A DNA stretch of 64,000 nt from positions 1 through 64,000 of the forward strand of contig PERT01000010.1 of NCBI GenBank assembly GCA_002928955.1, written 5' to 3'. This document shows, in pieces, positions 18,926-29,725 of the stretch. The translations under genes and the position numbers were made by a program. The notes under the pieces are model-generated. The model saw only the letters and a list, made by a program, of their open reading frames with translations. It searched no databases and was not told where the DNA came from. Numbering within the stretch: position 1 is the stretch's first letter; each line of letters begins with the position of its first letter. The stretch comes from Hyphomicrobium sp. (GTDB taxonomy: Bacteria; Pseudomonadota; Alphaproteobacteria; Rhizobiales; Hyphomicrobiaceae).

Positions 18926-19243
18926 CTATTGGTGGCACCGCGCGCCCAGATACTGGGCCAGCAAACGGTTGAACTGGTCGACCTCGGCCTGATGCTGCGG
19001 AGACAGTTTCTTGCCGGCCTGAGCCGCCTCTACACGAGACTGCACGCCGCGCGCCAGCAGCTTGTCCATCTCCTGCCGCACAGTCTGACAACTTGACCCC
19101 TGGGGAAGCTGGCGCGCGCCAGGATCGCCGCCCGTCGAGCCGCCGCTGCCGCATCCCGCCGCCAGAACGGCAACCGCGCCGACCGCAAACATGACGGCCA
19201 CGCGATGAGTGACGAGCGCTCTGACTGGTTTCCGTGCGGCCAT
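18926..19243 (-). CDS. Small putative lipoprotein
   Basis: This 105-aa product has a signal peptide ending in a lipobox (VLAAGC), a Ser/Gly-rich linker and a helical tail with two further cysteines (SSCQTVRQEM and GARCHQ at the end). No family is recognised. GGAGGG precedes the ATG. It lies between pdhC and lpdA along with another lipoprotein gene, in the same orientation. Confidence 0.65.
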   Translation of the reverse strand: MAARKPVRALVTHRVAVMFAVGAVAVLAAGCGSGGSTGGDPGARQLPQGSSCQTVRQEMDKLLARGVQSRVEAAQAGKKLSPQHQAEVDQFNRLLAQYLGARCHQ

Positions 19244-19410
19244 AGTCCCTCCACCAAAAATCTGCGCTCAATCAGATCCGTCATTCACCATATCGAGCAT
19301 CGCGGCACAACCCCAGTGGGCTCAACCGCCGCGATGCCGAAGTGCAGCATATCGCGAAAAGGTTGCACAGGCCCGCGCCAGCGCCTGATCACGAAGTGGT
19401 TGGTTGACAG

Positions 19411-19436
19411 CAAAACGGGCGGCCCGAGCCGCCCGT
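19411..19436 (-). terminator. Intrinsic terminator after the Ala-rich lipoprotein gene
   Basis: Read on the minus strand, ACGGGCGGC and GCCGCCCGT form a 9-bp G+C stem with a 4-nt loop, followed by TTTTGCT. It lies about 40 bp after the stop of the lipoprotein gene and would separate it from the downstream genes. Confidence 0.75.
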
Positions 19437-19473
19437 CGAGGCCAACCAACTCTCTGTTGGGAGCCGCGCCCGA

Positions 19474-20097
19474 CTACTGCTTCGGCGGTGGTACCGTCGT
19501 CACGACCACGTCGGAAGCGCGGTTGGGAACGATCGCGGTCGGCACCACGACCGGAGCGGCAACTGCAGTGGCGGCGCTGGGTGCGACCGCGTTCGTCACC
19601 GCGTTGACCGGAGCCGCAACCTTCTTGACCACCTTCTTCGCCGCTTGTGCGGCGGGCGCAGCCAGCGCCGCAGTCTGGCCTGCCGCAGCCGGAGCGGCGG
19701 CCACGGCAGCGCCTGCTGCAGCGGCGGCTTCCTTGGCGACTGGCGCCGGAGCGGCGGCCGAGGCGGGCTTTGGCGTTATGGTCGCGCACTTGGCCTGGAA
19801 GTCGGCGTTGGCCTTATTCAGTTCGGCCTGCTTTGCGATGGCCGTGCGCTTGACCTGCACAGTGGTGGTCTTGCCCTGCGAAGCCTGCTGAAGGCGATCA
19901 ATCGTGCCTTCCTTGCGGAGCGTCTCGATCTGGGCCGCCAGCGTGACGCAGGCCGGATCGACCTTCGATGCTGGCGCAGGCGTCACCGCGGCGGTGGTGA
20001 GATTGTTCGAACCCCCGGCAAAGTTGTCGCCGGCGCAGCCCGTCAGCAGTCCCAGTCCGAGCAGAAGCGCAGCCGGGGCGGTCAATGTTCTGGTCAT
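19474..20097 (-). CDS. Ala/Pro-rich lipoprotein
   Basis: This 207-aa product has a signal peptide with lipobox (LLTGC), a helical central part (about 45-105, two Cys: DPACVTL and QAKCATI) and a long C-terminal region dominated by A, P, V and K. No function is recognised. The repetitive C terminus suggests an extended envelope segment. A strong terminator lies just downstream. It sits within the stretch between pdhC and lpdA but probably forms its own transcription unit. Confidence 0.65.
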   Translation of the reverse strand: MTRTLTAPAALLLGLGLLTGCAGDNFAGGSNNLTTAAVTPAPASKVDPACVTLAAQIETLRKEGTIDRLQQASQGKTTTVQVKRTAIAKQAELNKANADFQAKCATITPKPASAAAPAPVAKEAAAAAGAAVAAAPAAAGQTAALAAPAAQAAKKVVKKVAAPVNAVTNAVAPSAATAVAAPVVVPTAIVPNRASDVVVTTVPPPKQ

Positions 20098-20330
20098 AGG
20101 TAATCCCCCACAATACTAAGGTGGTTGAACGCGCACGCCCTTTTCCAGCCTTGTTCTAAGCCTCTGGACAGTCTGGCAGCAAGCATCGAGCGCCATAAAC
20201 AAGCAGATCGTGACCGAAGACTAGCGTGAACTCTGTGGAAACAGTCACGTCGTAGCACAATTACCACACAACTTTAAGTTCGCCTATCCTGATCCAGGCC
20301 TCGGAAGCGGCATTGGTCGCGGCAACAGGG

Positions 20331-21710
20331 TCAGACCAACATCCGGACCGGATCCTCGATGTACGAACGGAATGCGCCGAGAAGGTCAGCGCCGATGGCC
20401 CCGTCGACGACCCGGTGATCGCACGAGAGCGTGCAGCTCATCACAGTCGAGATCTCGATCCTGTCGCCGGTCACGACGGGCCGCTTTTCTCCAGCACCGA
20501 CGGCCAGAATGGTGGCGTGGGGTGGATTGATGACCGCATCGAAGCTCTTGATGCCGAACATGCCGAGGTTGGAGATCGAGGTGGTGCCACCCTGATACTC
20601 GTGCGGGGCCAACCGCCGCTTCCGGGCACGCTCGGCCAGATCCTTCATCTCGTTGGAGATTTCCGAGAGTGACTTCAATTCCGCGTGGCGAATGACGGGC
20701 GTGAAAAGGCCACCCTCAACGGCGACGGCGACCCCCACATCCGACGACTTGTGCCGCAGCATTCCGCCGTTCATCCAAGTCGCATTGGCCGCGGGCACCT
20801 GTTGCAAAGCGAGCGCCAACGCCTTGACGATAAAGTCGTTGACCGACAACTTGAAGACACGGGAGCCGCTTTTGGGCGAGGTGGCGTTCATCCGCTCGCG
20901 TGCCCGCAACATTTCGTCGAGGCGGCAATCGACCGTCAGGTAGAAATGCGGAATGGTCTGCTTCGATTGGGTCAGCCGCTCGGCGATGATCCGGCGCATT
21001 CCGTCATGCGGAACGATGTCGTAGGAGCCCTGCTGGTAGAGCGCGAGTACCTTGTCGTCGGGGATCGGAGCCTGGATCCCGGCCATTGGCGGGCTCCCAG
21101 CGTGCGTCGCGACATGCTGCCCTGGCCCTGCGGTAATCTGTGCAGCCTCCTTCGCAGCCTCCTTCGGCACAGCATGATCAACGTCGCGCTTGACGATGCG
21201 GCCGTGCGGGCCGCTGCCATCGAGCGTCGCAAGATCGAGCCCGCGCTCCTTGGCGATCCGTTTGGCCAAGGGCGATGCTTTTATGCGCCCCGCAGCCGGG
21301 CCGTTCACATGAAGAGCGGTCGGCTGCGGCACCGCGGACACCATAGCGTCAACCGGACGTGAGGCGGACGCGGCGAGAGGCGCGAAGGTCTGAACGCCAC
21401 CAGGAGCGACCTGAGTTATTGGTGTTGATTGTCCCGATGAAGGAATCATTGGGAAGCCGGCGCTTTCGCCGTCAAGCAGCAGGATCGCGATCGGCGCGTT
21501 AACGCGGACTTTGCCAGTGCCGGCCGGGATCAGAATACGGCCGACGACGCCCTCGTCGACAGCTTCCACTTCCATGGTCGCCTTGTCGGTCTCGATTTCG
21601 GCGATGATCATGCCCGATTTGACCGTGTCGCCCTCCTTCACCAGCCACTTGGCAAGCGTCCCCTCCTCCATCGTCGGCGACAGCGCGGGCATCAAGATCT
21701 GGATCGGCAT
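20331..21710 (-). CDS. pdhC: Pyruvate dehydrogenase E2, dihydrolipoamide acetyltransferase
   Basis: This 459-aa E2 subunit forms the core of the PDH complex and transfers acetyl groups to CoA. It has one N-terminal lipoyl domain ([15 protein letters not shown], Lys to be lipoylated), a Pro/Ala-rich linker, the E3-binding domain ([19 protein letters not shown]), and a C-terminal catalytic domain with the active-site [11 protein letters not shown]. The order pdhA-pdhB-(small genes)-pdhC on one strand supports the assignment over other 2-oxo acid dehydrogenases. Confidence 0.95.
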   Translation of the reverse strand: MPIQILMPALSPTMEEGTLAKWLVKEGDTVKSGMIIAEIETDKATMEVEAVDEGVVGRILIPAGTGKVRVNAPIAILLLDGESAGFPMIPSSGQSTPITQVAPGGVQTFAPLAASASRPVDAMVSAVPQPTALHVNGPAAGRIKASPLAKRIAKERGLDLATLDGSGPHGRIVKRDVDHAVPKEAAKEAAQITAGPGQHVATHAGSPPMAGIQAPIPDDKVLALYQQGSYDIVPHDGMRRIIAERLTQSKQTIPHFYLTVDCRLDEMLRARERMNATSPKSGSRVFKLSVNDFIVKALALALQQVPAANATWMNGGMLRHKSSDVGVAVAVEGGLFTPVIRHAELKSLSEISNEMKDLAERARKRRLAPHEYQGGTTSISNLGMFGIKSFDAVINPPHATILAVGAGEKRPVVTGDRIEISTVMSCTLSCDHRVVDGAIGADLLGAFRSYIEDPVRMLV

Positions 21711-21728
21711 CGGTCTGTCTCCTGCGCG

Positions 21729-22154
21729 CTATTTTCCGTCATCCGGCCAGCGATAGATGAACGTCATGTACGCGAGCACGGCATAGGCGGACATGGCGAC
21801 GCTCCAGCCGACGAAGACGCCCAGTTCTTGCTGCGATAGACCCGTCTGGTCGAAGCCTGGAATCAACAGTGGATTGCGCAGGTCGGCAACGTTCATGAGC
21901 GGCGAGCCGAGCTTGCCCCACGCGGTGAACAACCCCTCTTGCATCCGCCCCACGACCGCCGCGGTGCCACCCAAGAACACGAGCCCGATGGTCAGCAGCG
22001 CAAAGGCAACAAGGCGCAGCGCGAACGGCGCGCGCGCCAGGAACAGATAAAGCGCGACGACGTAACCGGACACGATCGCAAAGAACATCGAAAAGATATT
22101 CAGGACGCTCTGGATGGCCGTGAACAGCCCTTGCAGAATTTCGGATTCGCTCAT
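21729..22154 (-). CDS. Hypothetical membrane protein inside the pdh cluster
   Basis: This 141-aa product has three predicted membrane helices (SMFFAIVSGYVVALYLFL, LRLVAFALLTIGLVFLGGTA, WSVAMSAYAVLAYMTFIY). No family or function is recognised. Its stop lies 18 bp before pdhC and it starts about 60 bp after the DUF5076 gene, so it is very probably in the pdh operon. Confidence 0.7.
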   Translation of the reverse strand: MSESEILQGLFTAIQSVLNIFSMFFAIVSGYVVALYLFLARAPFALRLVAFALLTIGLVFLGGTAAVVGRMQEGLFTAWGKLGSPLMNVADLRNPLLIPGFDQTGLSQQELGVFVGWSVAMSAYAVLAYMTFIYRWPDDGK

Positions 22155-22215
22155 TCAGCACCCGTTTGCGGTTGTGCGGGAACCTGCGCCGCCGAGGGTG
22201 CACCGCAAGTGTCCG

Positions 22216-22533
22216 TCAATGCTTCACCCGTCCCTTGATCTTTCCAGTCGTGGCGACCGGACTGTCGCCTACACCGCGGTTGAAGGCGTCACGGACTTGG
22301 GTCAATGCCTCGTTGCTTTCCATCTGCCCATCAAGAGCCACGGCCTTGGCGATGTGATGGGCGATGTCCGACAACAGCCGTCCCCATTCCGTTACGTCGT
22401 GGCGAAACGTTTCCGGATCGAAGATCACATGCAGCGCACCATCGCCAATGAAGGCGCGGAGCACCTCAACGGCCTCCTTGGCGTCGCGCGCGCCATCGGG
22501 GATTTCCAGTTCGTGGATCGTTTCGTCAGCCAT
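22216..22533 (-). CDS. DUF5076 domain-containing protein
   Basis: This 105-aa soluble protein begins [20 protein letters not shown] and contains AVEVLRAFIGDGALHVIFDP and a following helical segment; I recognise it as DUF5076, of unknown function. Its ATG overlaps the stop codon of the upstream membrane protein gene (ATGGCTGA), and GAGGAAAGG lies upstream, so translation is coupled. Persistent placement inside a PDH operon hints at a role tied to the complex, but that is inference. Confidence 0.75.
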   Translation of the reverse strand: MADETIHELEIPDGARDAKEAVEVLRAFIGDGALHVIFDPETFRHDVTEWGRLLSDIAHHIAKAVALDGQMESNEALTQVRDAFNRGVGDSPVATTGKIKGRVKH

Positions 22534-22921
22534 CCGAAGCGCCTTTCCTCCGCGCGCGCCAAAGTCTGCGCTGCTTTTCGAACGTGCCCACGACAAAATG
22601 AAAGAGTGCTATGGCCATGAGAAGCGGGCTTAGCACCAAGATCAATAGACAAAGCGGAATTGCCCCCGGATGCCGCCAGTTAATTCGACCACGCGACGTG
22701 GACTTGCTGCGGGCGCGGCGGCCGGGCTCGGGTGGATCGGGCAGAAACAGCCCAACGGGGCTGGAAAATAGCCACCTCAAAAAGATCAATAAATAGAAGA
22801 ATGGCAAGACGAGGTACATCCACCACGCGAGCCGGCCCGGAACCATCGCAACCGTGGCGCTGACGATCCGTTCGGGCTTGTCGTCCCGGTGTGGGCCGCG
22901 GAATCCGGAACCGTCAGGCAT
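22526..22921 (-). CDS. Hypothetical membrane protein coupled to pdhB
   Basis: This 131-aa product has a first hydrophobic hairpin ([20 protein letters not shown]), a basic loop ([12 protein letters not shown]) and a second membrane helix ([20 protein letters not shown]). The family is unknown. Its ATG overlaps the pdhB stop (ATGCCTGA) and its own stop overlaps the start of the DUF5076 gene, giving a chain of three coupled genes. The longer open frame upstream runs inside pdhB and is a shadow. Confidence 0.7.
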   Translation of the reverse strand: MPDGSGFRGPHRDDKPERIVSATVAMVPGRLAWWMYLVLPFFYLLIFLRWLFSSPVGLFLPDPPEPGRRARSKSTSRGRINWRHPGAIPLCLLILVLSPLLMAIALFHFVVGTFEKQRRLWRARRKGASDG

Positions 22922-24299
22922 AGAGCACCGCCTTTGCGGCCGCGACGACGTGGCCGGCATTCGGAAGCGCGAGTTTTTCGAGGTTGGCGGCATAGGGCAT
23001 CGGCACGTCCACGCCCGTGACCTTGGCCGGCGGCGCGTCGAGGTAGTCGAAGGCATGGATGGCGACCTGCGCGCAGATCTCCGAACCAACCGAGCACACC
23101 GGCCACGCCTCCTCCACGGTTACGATGCGGTTGGTCTTGCGCACGGAGGCGAGTACCGTCTCGATATCGAGCGGCCGCAGCGATCGGAGATCAATGACCT
23201 CCGCTTCGATGCCGTCCTCTGCCAGACGTTCGGCGGCTTCGAGCGCATAGAGCAGCGCCCGTGAGAACGAAACCAGCGTCACGTGGCGGCCTTCGCGCAC
23301 CACTTTGGCCTTGCCGATGGGAACAAGCCAGTCGTCGATCTTCGGCACCAGGCCGGCGATCCCATAGAGGAGCTCGTTTTCAAGCACGAGTACCGGGTTC
23401 GGGTCGCGAATTGCCGATTTCATCAGTCCCTTCGCATCGGCGGGGTTCGCAGGTGCGACGACCTTGAGCCCGGGGCAGTGGGCATACCAGGCAGAGAAAC
23501 ACTGCGAATGCTGCGCGCCGACGCGGGCGGCGGCCCCGTTCGGTCCGCGGAACACGATCGGGCTGCCCATCTGGCCACCCGACATGTAGAGCGTCTTGGC
23601 GGCCGAGTTGATGATCTGGTCGATGGCCTGCATGGCGAAGTTCCAGGTCATGAATTCGACGATGGGCTTCAGGCCGCTCATCGCCGCACCGACGCCGATG
23701 CCGGCAAAGCCCTGCTCGGTGATCGGGGTGTCGATGACGCGTTTCGGCCCGAACTCGTCGAGCAATCCCTGGCTGATCTTGTAGGCGCCCTGGTACTGGC
23801 CGACTTCCTCGCCCATCAGAAAGACGTCGCCGTCCCGCCGCATCTCCTCGGCCATGGCGTCGCGCAACGCCTCGCGCATGGTGGTCTGGACCATTTCGGT
23901 TCCAGCTGGGAGTTGCATGTCGGCTGCTGCGACCGGAGGCAGGGCGACGGCTGCAACTTCGAAAGTGCCAACCGGCTGGGCCGGGGAGGAAACCAATGCG
24001 GCACCAGCCTTACGGGTGGGGGCAGGTTGCGGGTGCGTGACAGCGGCGGCCCCTTCACCGTCTTTCAGCAGCACGGCGATCGGCGTGTTGACCTTGACGT
24101 TCTCGGTGCCGGCCAGAACCAGGATCTGATGGATTAACCCCTCGTCCACGGCCTCGACCTCCATCGTTGCCTTGTCGGTTTCGATCTCGGCGATGACGCT
24201 GCCGCTCGTCACGGTGTCGCCCTCGCGAATGAACCACTTGGCGAGTTTTCCCTCCTCCATGGTCGGCGACAAGGCGGGCATAAGAATGTGCGTGGGCAT
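22914..24299 (-). CDS. pdhB: Pyruvate dehydrogenase E1 beta with N-terminal lipoyl domain
   Basis: This 461-aa protein joins a lipoyl domain (residues 1-80, [20 protein letters not shown], Lys in [15 protein letters not shown]) to the E1 beta transketolase-like domain ([49 protein letters not shown]). With PdhA it decarboxylates pyruvate and acetylates E2. A lipoylated E1 beta is characteristic of alphaproteobacteria. The start MPTHILMP fits the lipoyl domain; an ATG 20 codons upstream would add a basic leader and is less likely. Confidence 0.96.
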   Translation of the reverse strand: MPTHILMPALSPTMEEGKLAKWFIREGDTVTSGSVIAEIETDKATMEVEAVDEGLIHQILVLAGTENVKVNTPIAVLLKDGEGAAAVTHPQPAPTRKAGAALVSSPAQPVGTFEVAAVALPPVAAADMQLPAGTEMVQTTMREALRDAMAEEMRRDGDVFLMGEEVGQYQGAYKISQGLLDEFGPKRVIDTPITEQGFAGIGVGAAMSGLKPIVEFMTWNFAMQAIDQIINSAAKTLYMSGGQMGSPIVFRGPNGAAARVGAQHSQCFSAWYAHCPGLKVVAPANPADAKGLMKSAIRDPNPVLVLENELLYGIAGLVPKIDDWLVPIGKAKVVREGRHVTLVSFSRALLYALEAAERLAEDGIEAEVIDLRSLRPLDIETVLASVRKTNRIVTVEEAWPVCSVGSEICAQVAIHAFDYLDAPPAKVTGVDVPMPYAANLEKLALPNAGHVVAAAKAVLYA

Positions 24300-24445
24300 C
24301 GGTGGCGCTCTTTGGGACAACCGTCTTTGCGATCGAGAGTTGCGAAGGACCAGGTTCAATCAATCTTCAGGGTTCCGCCGGGGATTTCTGAATGTCGATT
24401 GAACCTCGGGGGCTGGATCCGGGTCCAGGACCAGGATGAATGCGG

Positions 24446-25459
24446 CTATAACAAAATGTCGGTCGTCAGCTCGCTGGAGTCCGGCTCGGGATCGTTCTGC
24501 GCGAATTCGGCGGCTCTGTTGACGATCTCGCGAACCTCCTTATCCATGACCTTGAGCTCTTCCTCCGTGGCGATGTTGGCGTTGATCATGCGGGCTTTGA
24601 CCTGTTCGATGGGGTCGTGCTGCTCACGCATCGCCTGGACCTCCTCCTTGGAGCGATACTTCGCCGGGTCCGACATCGAATGGCCGCGATAGCGATAGGT
24701 CAGCATTTCCAGGATAAATGGACCATTGCCCTCGCGGGCCCACTTGGCGACCCGGTCACCGGCGGCTTTCACAGCGCGCACGTCCATGCCATCGACCTGC
24801 TCGCCCGGAATGTCGAACGAGCTGCCGCGCGCCGAAAGGTTCGTGGTCGACGATGCGCGCTCGATCGACGTACCCATGGCGTAGCGGTTGTTCTCGATGA
24901 CGAACACGATCGGGAGTTTCCACAACTCCGCCATGTTGAAGGTCTCGTAGACTTGGCCCTGGTTGGCCGCACCGTCACCGAAATAGCACCAGCATAAATT
25001 GTTGTTGCCGCGGTACTTGTTGGCGAATGCGAGGCCGGCACCCAAGGGCACCGATGCACCGACGATGCCGTGACCGCCGTAGAAATGCTTCTCCTTGGAG
25101 AACATGTGCATCGAGCCGCCCTTACCCTTCGAGAGCCCTCCGCGGCGCCCTGTCAGCTCAGCCATGACGCCGCTGGCCGACATGCCGCAGGCCAGCATGT
25201 GGCCATGGTCGCGATAGGTGGTGATGACCTGGTCGCCAGGGATTGCCGCCATCTGAAGACCGACGACAACCGCCTCCTGCCCGATGTAGAGATGGCAAAA
25301 GCCGCCGATGAACCCCATACCGTAAAGCTGGCCCGCCTTCTCCTCAAACCGGCGGATCAAAAGCATTTCGCGGTAGGCCGACCGCTCCTCTTCGCGTGTG
25401 AATACCGGAACGGGTCCCGCTGCCGGAATGGATCTGGCCAGGCTATCGGCTGCCGTCAT
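24446..25459 (-). CDS. pdhA: Pyruvate dehydrogenase E1 alpha
   Basis: This 337-aa thiamine-diphosphate-binding alpha subunit shows the TPP motif FGDGAANQGQVYETFNMA, the E1 signature HLYIGQEAVVVG, the loop RYRGHSMSDPAKYRSKEEV, and YRDHGHMLACGM. GGGAGG sits just before the ATG. It is the first catalytic gene of the operon and precedes pdhB by about 145 bp. FtsB lies upstream in the same orientation, the standard rhizobial order. Confidence 0.97.
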   Translation of the reverse strand: MTAADSLARSIPAAGPVPVFTREEERSAYREMLLIRRFEEKAGQLYGMGFIGGFCHLYIGQEAVVVGLQMAAIPGDQVITTYRDHGHMLACGMSASGVMAELTGRRGGLSKGKGGSMHMFSKEKHFYGGHGIVGASVPLGAGLAFANKYRGNNNLCWCYFGDGAANQGQVYETFNMAELWKLPIVFVIENNRYAMGTSIERASSTTNLSARGSSFDIPGEQVDGMDVRAVKAAGDRVAKWAREGNGPFILEMLTYRYRGHSMSDPAKYRSKEEVQAMREQHDPIEQVKARMINANIATEEELKVMDKEVREIVNRAAEFAQNDPEPDSSELTTDILL

Positions 25460-25702
25460 GGAACCTCCCGGAGGGGACTGCGGCCCGCGATGGAGCGCGG
25501 GTCTCCGCCCAAGTTTTCATCGTACACGAGCGGTCAATAGCGCGCCAGCACGCACGGCCGCGCTTGGATATCTGCGGTCGCCAAAGGCTGCGCCACCGGC
25601 AAGGTTGCAGCGACCATCATGCTCAGCCGCGAAGGCGGGGGTGTGGTTAACGGCCCGGGATGCGCTAAAATAGGCGCTTCCTCGGCCCTCCGTATGCGCC
25701 GC

Positions 25703-26071
25703 TCAGGGGCGTTGCGAAACGATGCGATCGGCTGGGTGGGCGAACCCCAACACGTCACGGGCAATTTCCTCGACCAGATCGGCATGCGGGAGTTCGGGCC
25801 CGAGCAGCGCGACATCTCGCTGAAGCTTTGACCGGGCGGTTTCGAGGCTTTTGAGCTCGAACTCGAGGAGACTTATCCGCTCGACGAGTCGGGAACGTGC
25901 CTCGAAACCGTGGCGGCCAGAGTAGGTATGGTGGGCAAAATAGACCGTCAAGCCGAGGCAGGTGAGCACAACCGAAGCCTGCCGGGCGAGACGTCCAAGT
26001 CCATTCTGCCGATGATAGTCCGGATGACGCAACACGGGGCCAACGTTTTGAACGCACAAAACCTTGTTCAA
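25703..26071 (-). CDS. ftsB: FtsB/DivIC family septum formation initiator
   Basis: This is a small bitopic membrane protein of the division complex that links FtsQ and FtsL. It has a hydrophobic segment (ASVVLTCLGLTVYFAHHTYS), then a coiled coil (RLVERISLLEFELKSLETAR, KLQRDVALL) and a C-terminal EIARDVLGFAHPAD. Position between eno and pdhA fits the family. The start is unsure: the TTG used has no clear ribosome site, and a GTG 12 codons in (giving about 110 aa) is possible. The C terminus ends just past the conserved domain. Confidence 0.8.
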   Translation of the reverse strand: MNKVLCVQNVGPVLRHPDYHRQNGLGRLARQASVVLTCLGLTVYFAHHTYSGRHGFEARSRLVERISLLEFELKSLETARSKLQRDVALLGPELPHADLVEEIARDVLGFAHPADRIVSQRP

Positions 26072-26283
26072 TCGAACGATAGGACGCTACGCCGACAGCC
26101 TTAAGGGCTGGTAAAGTGAAGGACATTTTTTGAGCGGGTGTTCAGTGCGCGCGGGCGTGGGGGTGGTTCAGCGGCCGGCGTACCATATGCTCAGCCACGG
26201 TCCAGCTCTGCGGCTGGACACCCGGCAGCGTAACCCACTAGATGATCGCCATCGGTGGTCATCCGATGTTCCTGGAGTGACAC

Positions 26284-28026
26284 ATGCGGCAGTTTTCGTG
26301 GCTCTTTAGTCGGCCCGCGTTGGTCTACGTGATGCTGATTGCGTTCTGGCCAGGCTTCGCGGCCGCCGCCGAAAAGCGCGTCGCTCTGGTGATCGGCAAC
26401 AGCGCCTACGCGCACACCACGCCGCTGACCAACCCCTTGAATGACGCACGCGACATGGTTGCCGCGCTGAAGAGCACGGGTTTCGACGTGGTGGAAGCCC
26501 TCGACGCCGACAAGCGCAGGCTGGACGGCGCGCTGCGCAGCTTCACCGACAAGCTGACCAACGCGGACGTGGCACTGTTCTTCTATGCGGGTCACGGGCT
26601 GCAGGTAGGAGCCCAGAACTATCTGGTCCCGGTCGATGCGAAACTCGACCGCGAGCGCGATCTGGAATTCGAGGCCGTGAGGCTCGATTTCGTTCTGCGG
26701 CAAATGGAGATCGACCGTGAAGGCAAGACCACGATCGTCATTCTCGACGCCTGCCGCGACAATCCGTTGTCCCGCAATCTCGCCCGCTCCATGGGTACGC
26801 GATCGGCCGGCATTGGACGCGGCCTTGCAGCAGCTTCGACGGGCCTCGGCACGTTCATCGCCTACTCGACCCAACCGGGCAACGTGGCGCTCGACGGCGA
26901 CGGGCGGAACTCGCCGTTCACCGCGGCACTCACCAAGCACATTGCGGTGAAAGGTCGAAATCTGCCTTCAACCATGATCGAGGTGCGCAAGGAAGTCGTT
27001 GCGGCAACGGCCGGCCGGCAGGTGCCTTGGGATCATTCGGCTCTGACGGGGGATTTCTATTTCGTGGCCGGCGACGCCCGACCGTCCCAGGGCACGGTTT
27101 CTGCGGCTCCCGCGGGTTCGAGTACCGACGTCGCAGCGCTGCAGGAACGTCTCGCCAAGCTCGAGGCGGAGGCCAAGGCACGCGAACAGGCGACGGCAAC
27201 GCGCGGCCCGGCTGCCGGACCCTTGTCGCAGGCCGATGCCATGAAAATTGCGGAGTTGCGGGCTCGCGCCGCGAGCGTGGAGGAATTGACCAAGGACCTC
27301 CAGCGCAAGCTGTTCGATGCACGTCGCGCCGAGGGGCAGGCGGCCAACCAGACCGAGCGTATGAAGCTGCAGCGCGATTCGATCAACATTCAGATGGAGT
27401 GGACCCGGCGCGGGCTCGACCTGAAGAAGTTGAAGGACGAGCTCGCGGCGCTCGAGGGCGGTGCCAAGGATGCGGTGCCGACCCCGGCGGCGCCAGCCGG
27501 CGCGCCTCCGGCAATCCCGCCCGTGATCCCGAAGACGAAAAGCGAGAAGGTGTCGCCGAATTTCGACGAAGCCGACAACGTCGCGCTGACCGGCGAGCAG
27601 ATCCGCGCGTTCAAGGCGCCGAGCCCGATCGCCTGTCGCGAGGCGTGCGAGGCGGAGGCGTCGTGCGCTGGCTACCAACACGGCAAGAAGGCTCAGAACA
27701 TGGGCCAGTGTCAGTTGTTTTCGACCGTGACCGCGCGGCAGGAAGATCAGAGCTGGCGGAGTGGGGCCAGGAAGGCTGGGGCAGTGCAAGGCCAAGATTT
27801 CGAAATCCTGCGGGGAAAGACGGTGCTCGGCACCGAAATCAAATCGGCACGCACCGATTCGCCAAACGGATGCCTCATCGTTTGCCGGAACACACCGAAC
27901 TGCAGCGCGGCCACGTATATGGGCCCGAACACGGTCGTCGACAACTGTGTTGCCTTGTCGACTGTCGGCTCGATCATCGACAGTCGTAACGAAGCCGCCG
28001 CAATCGTCCGTAAGTCAGAACCCTGA
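26284..28026 (+). CDS. Exported caspase-family protein with two PAN/apple-like domains
   Basis: This 580-aa peptidase of family C14 has a signal peptide (1-29, ending FAAAA), a caspase p20-like domain (31-265) with catalytic His104 in YAGHG and Cys157 in ILDACRDNP, a coiled-coil region (about 280-395, KLEAEAKAREQ and SVEELTKDLQRKLFDARRAE), a Pro/Ala linker and two Cys-rich PAN/apple-like modules (about 420-490 and 500-575; ACREACEAEASCAGYQ and GCLIVCRNTPNCSAATYM). PAN domains bind proteins or carbohydrates. It sits between ftsB and eno on the opposite strand, interrupting an otherwise conserved minus-strand block. Physiological substrate unknown. Confidence 0.88.
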   Translation: MRQFSWLFSRPALVYVMLIAFWPGFAAAAEKRVALVIGNSAYAHTTPLTNPLNDARDMVAALKSTGFDVVEALDADKRRLDGALRSFTDKLTNADVALFFYAGHGLQVGAQNYLVPVDAKLDRERDLEFEAVRLDFVLRQMEIDREGKTTIVILDACRDNPLSRNLARSMGTRSAGIGRGLAAASTGLGTFIAYSTQPGNVALDGDGRNSPFTAALTKHIAVKGRNLPSTMIEVRKEVVAATAGRQVPWDHSALTGDFYFVAGDARPSQGTVSAAPAGSSTDVAALQERLAKLEAEAKAREQATATRGPAAGPLSQADAMKIAELRARAASVEELTKDLQRKLFDARRAEGQAANQTERMKLQRDSINIQMEWTRRGLDLKKLKDELAALEGGAKDAVPTPAAPAGAPPAIPPVIPKTKSEKVSPNFDEADNVALTGEQIRAFKAPSPIACREACEAEASCAGYQHGKKAQNMGQCQLFSTVTARQEDQSWRSGARKAGAVQGQDFEILRGKTVLGTEIKSARTDSPNGCLIVCRNTPNCSAATYMGPNTVVDNCVALSTVGSIIDSRNEAAAIVRKSEP

Positions 28027-28081
28027 CAGATGAGGATGGGTGGCCCGCCCATAACGTGGGTGTGGGGCCGAGCCTCGCCTC

Positions 28082-29725
<1,644 letters not shown>

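Noticed and set aside
17301-18992. 563-aa plus-strand frame opposite lpdA
   Set aside because: Antisense shadow of a complete dihydrolipoyl dehydrogenase; composition rich in H, D and G without any domain.
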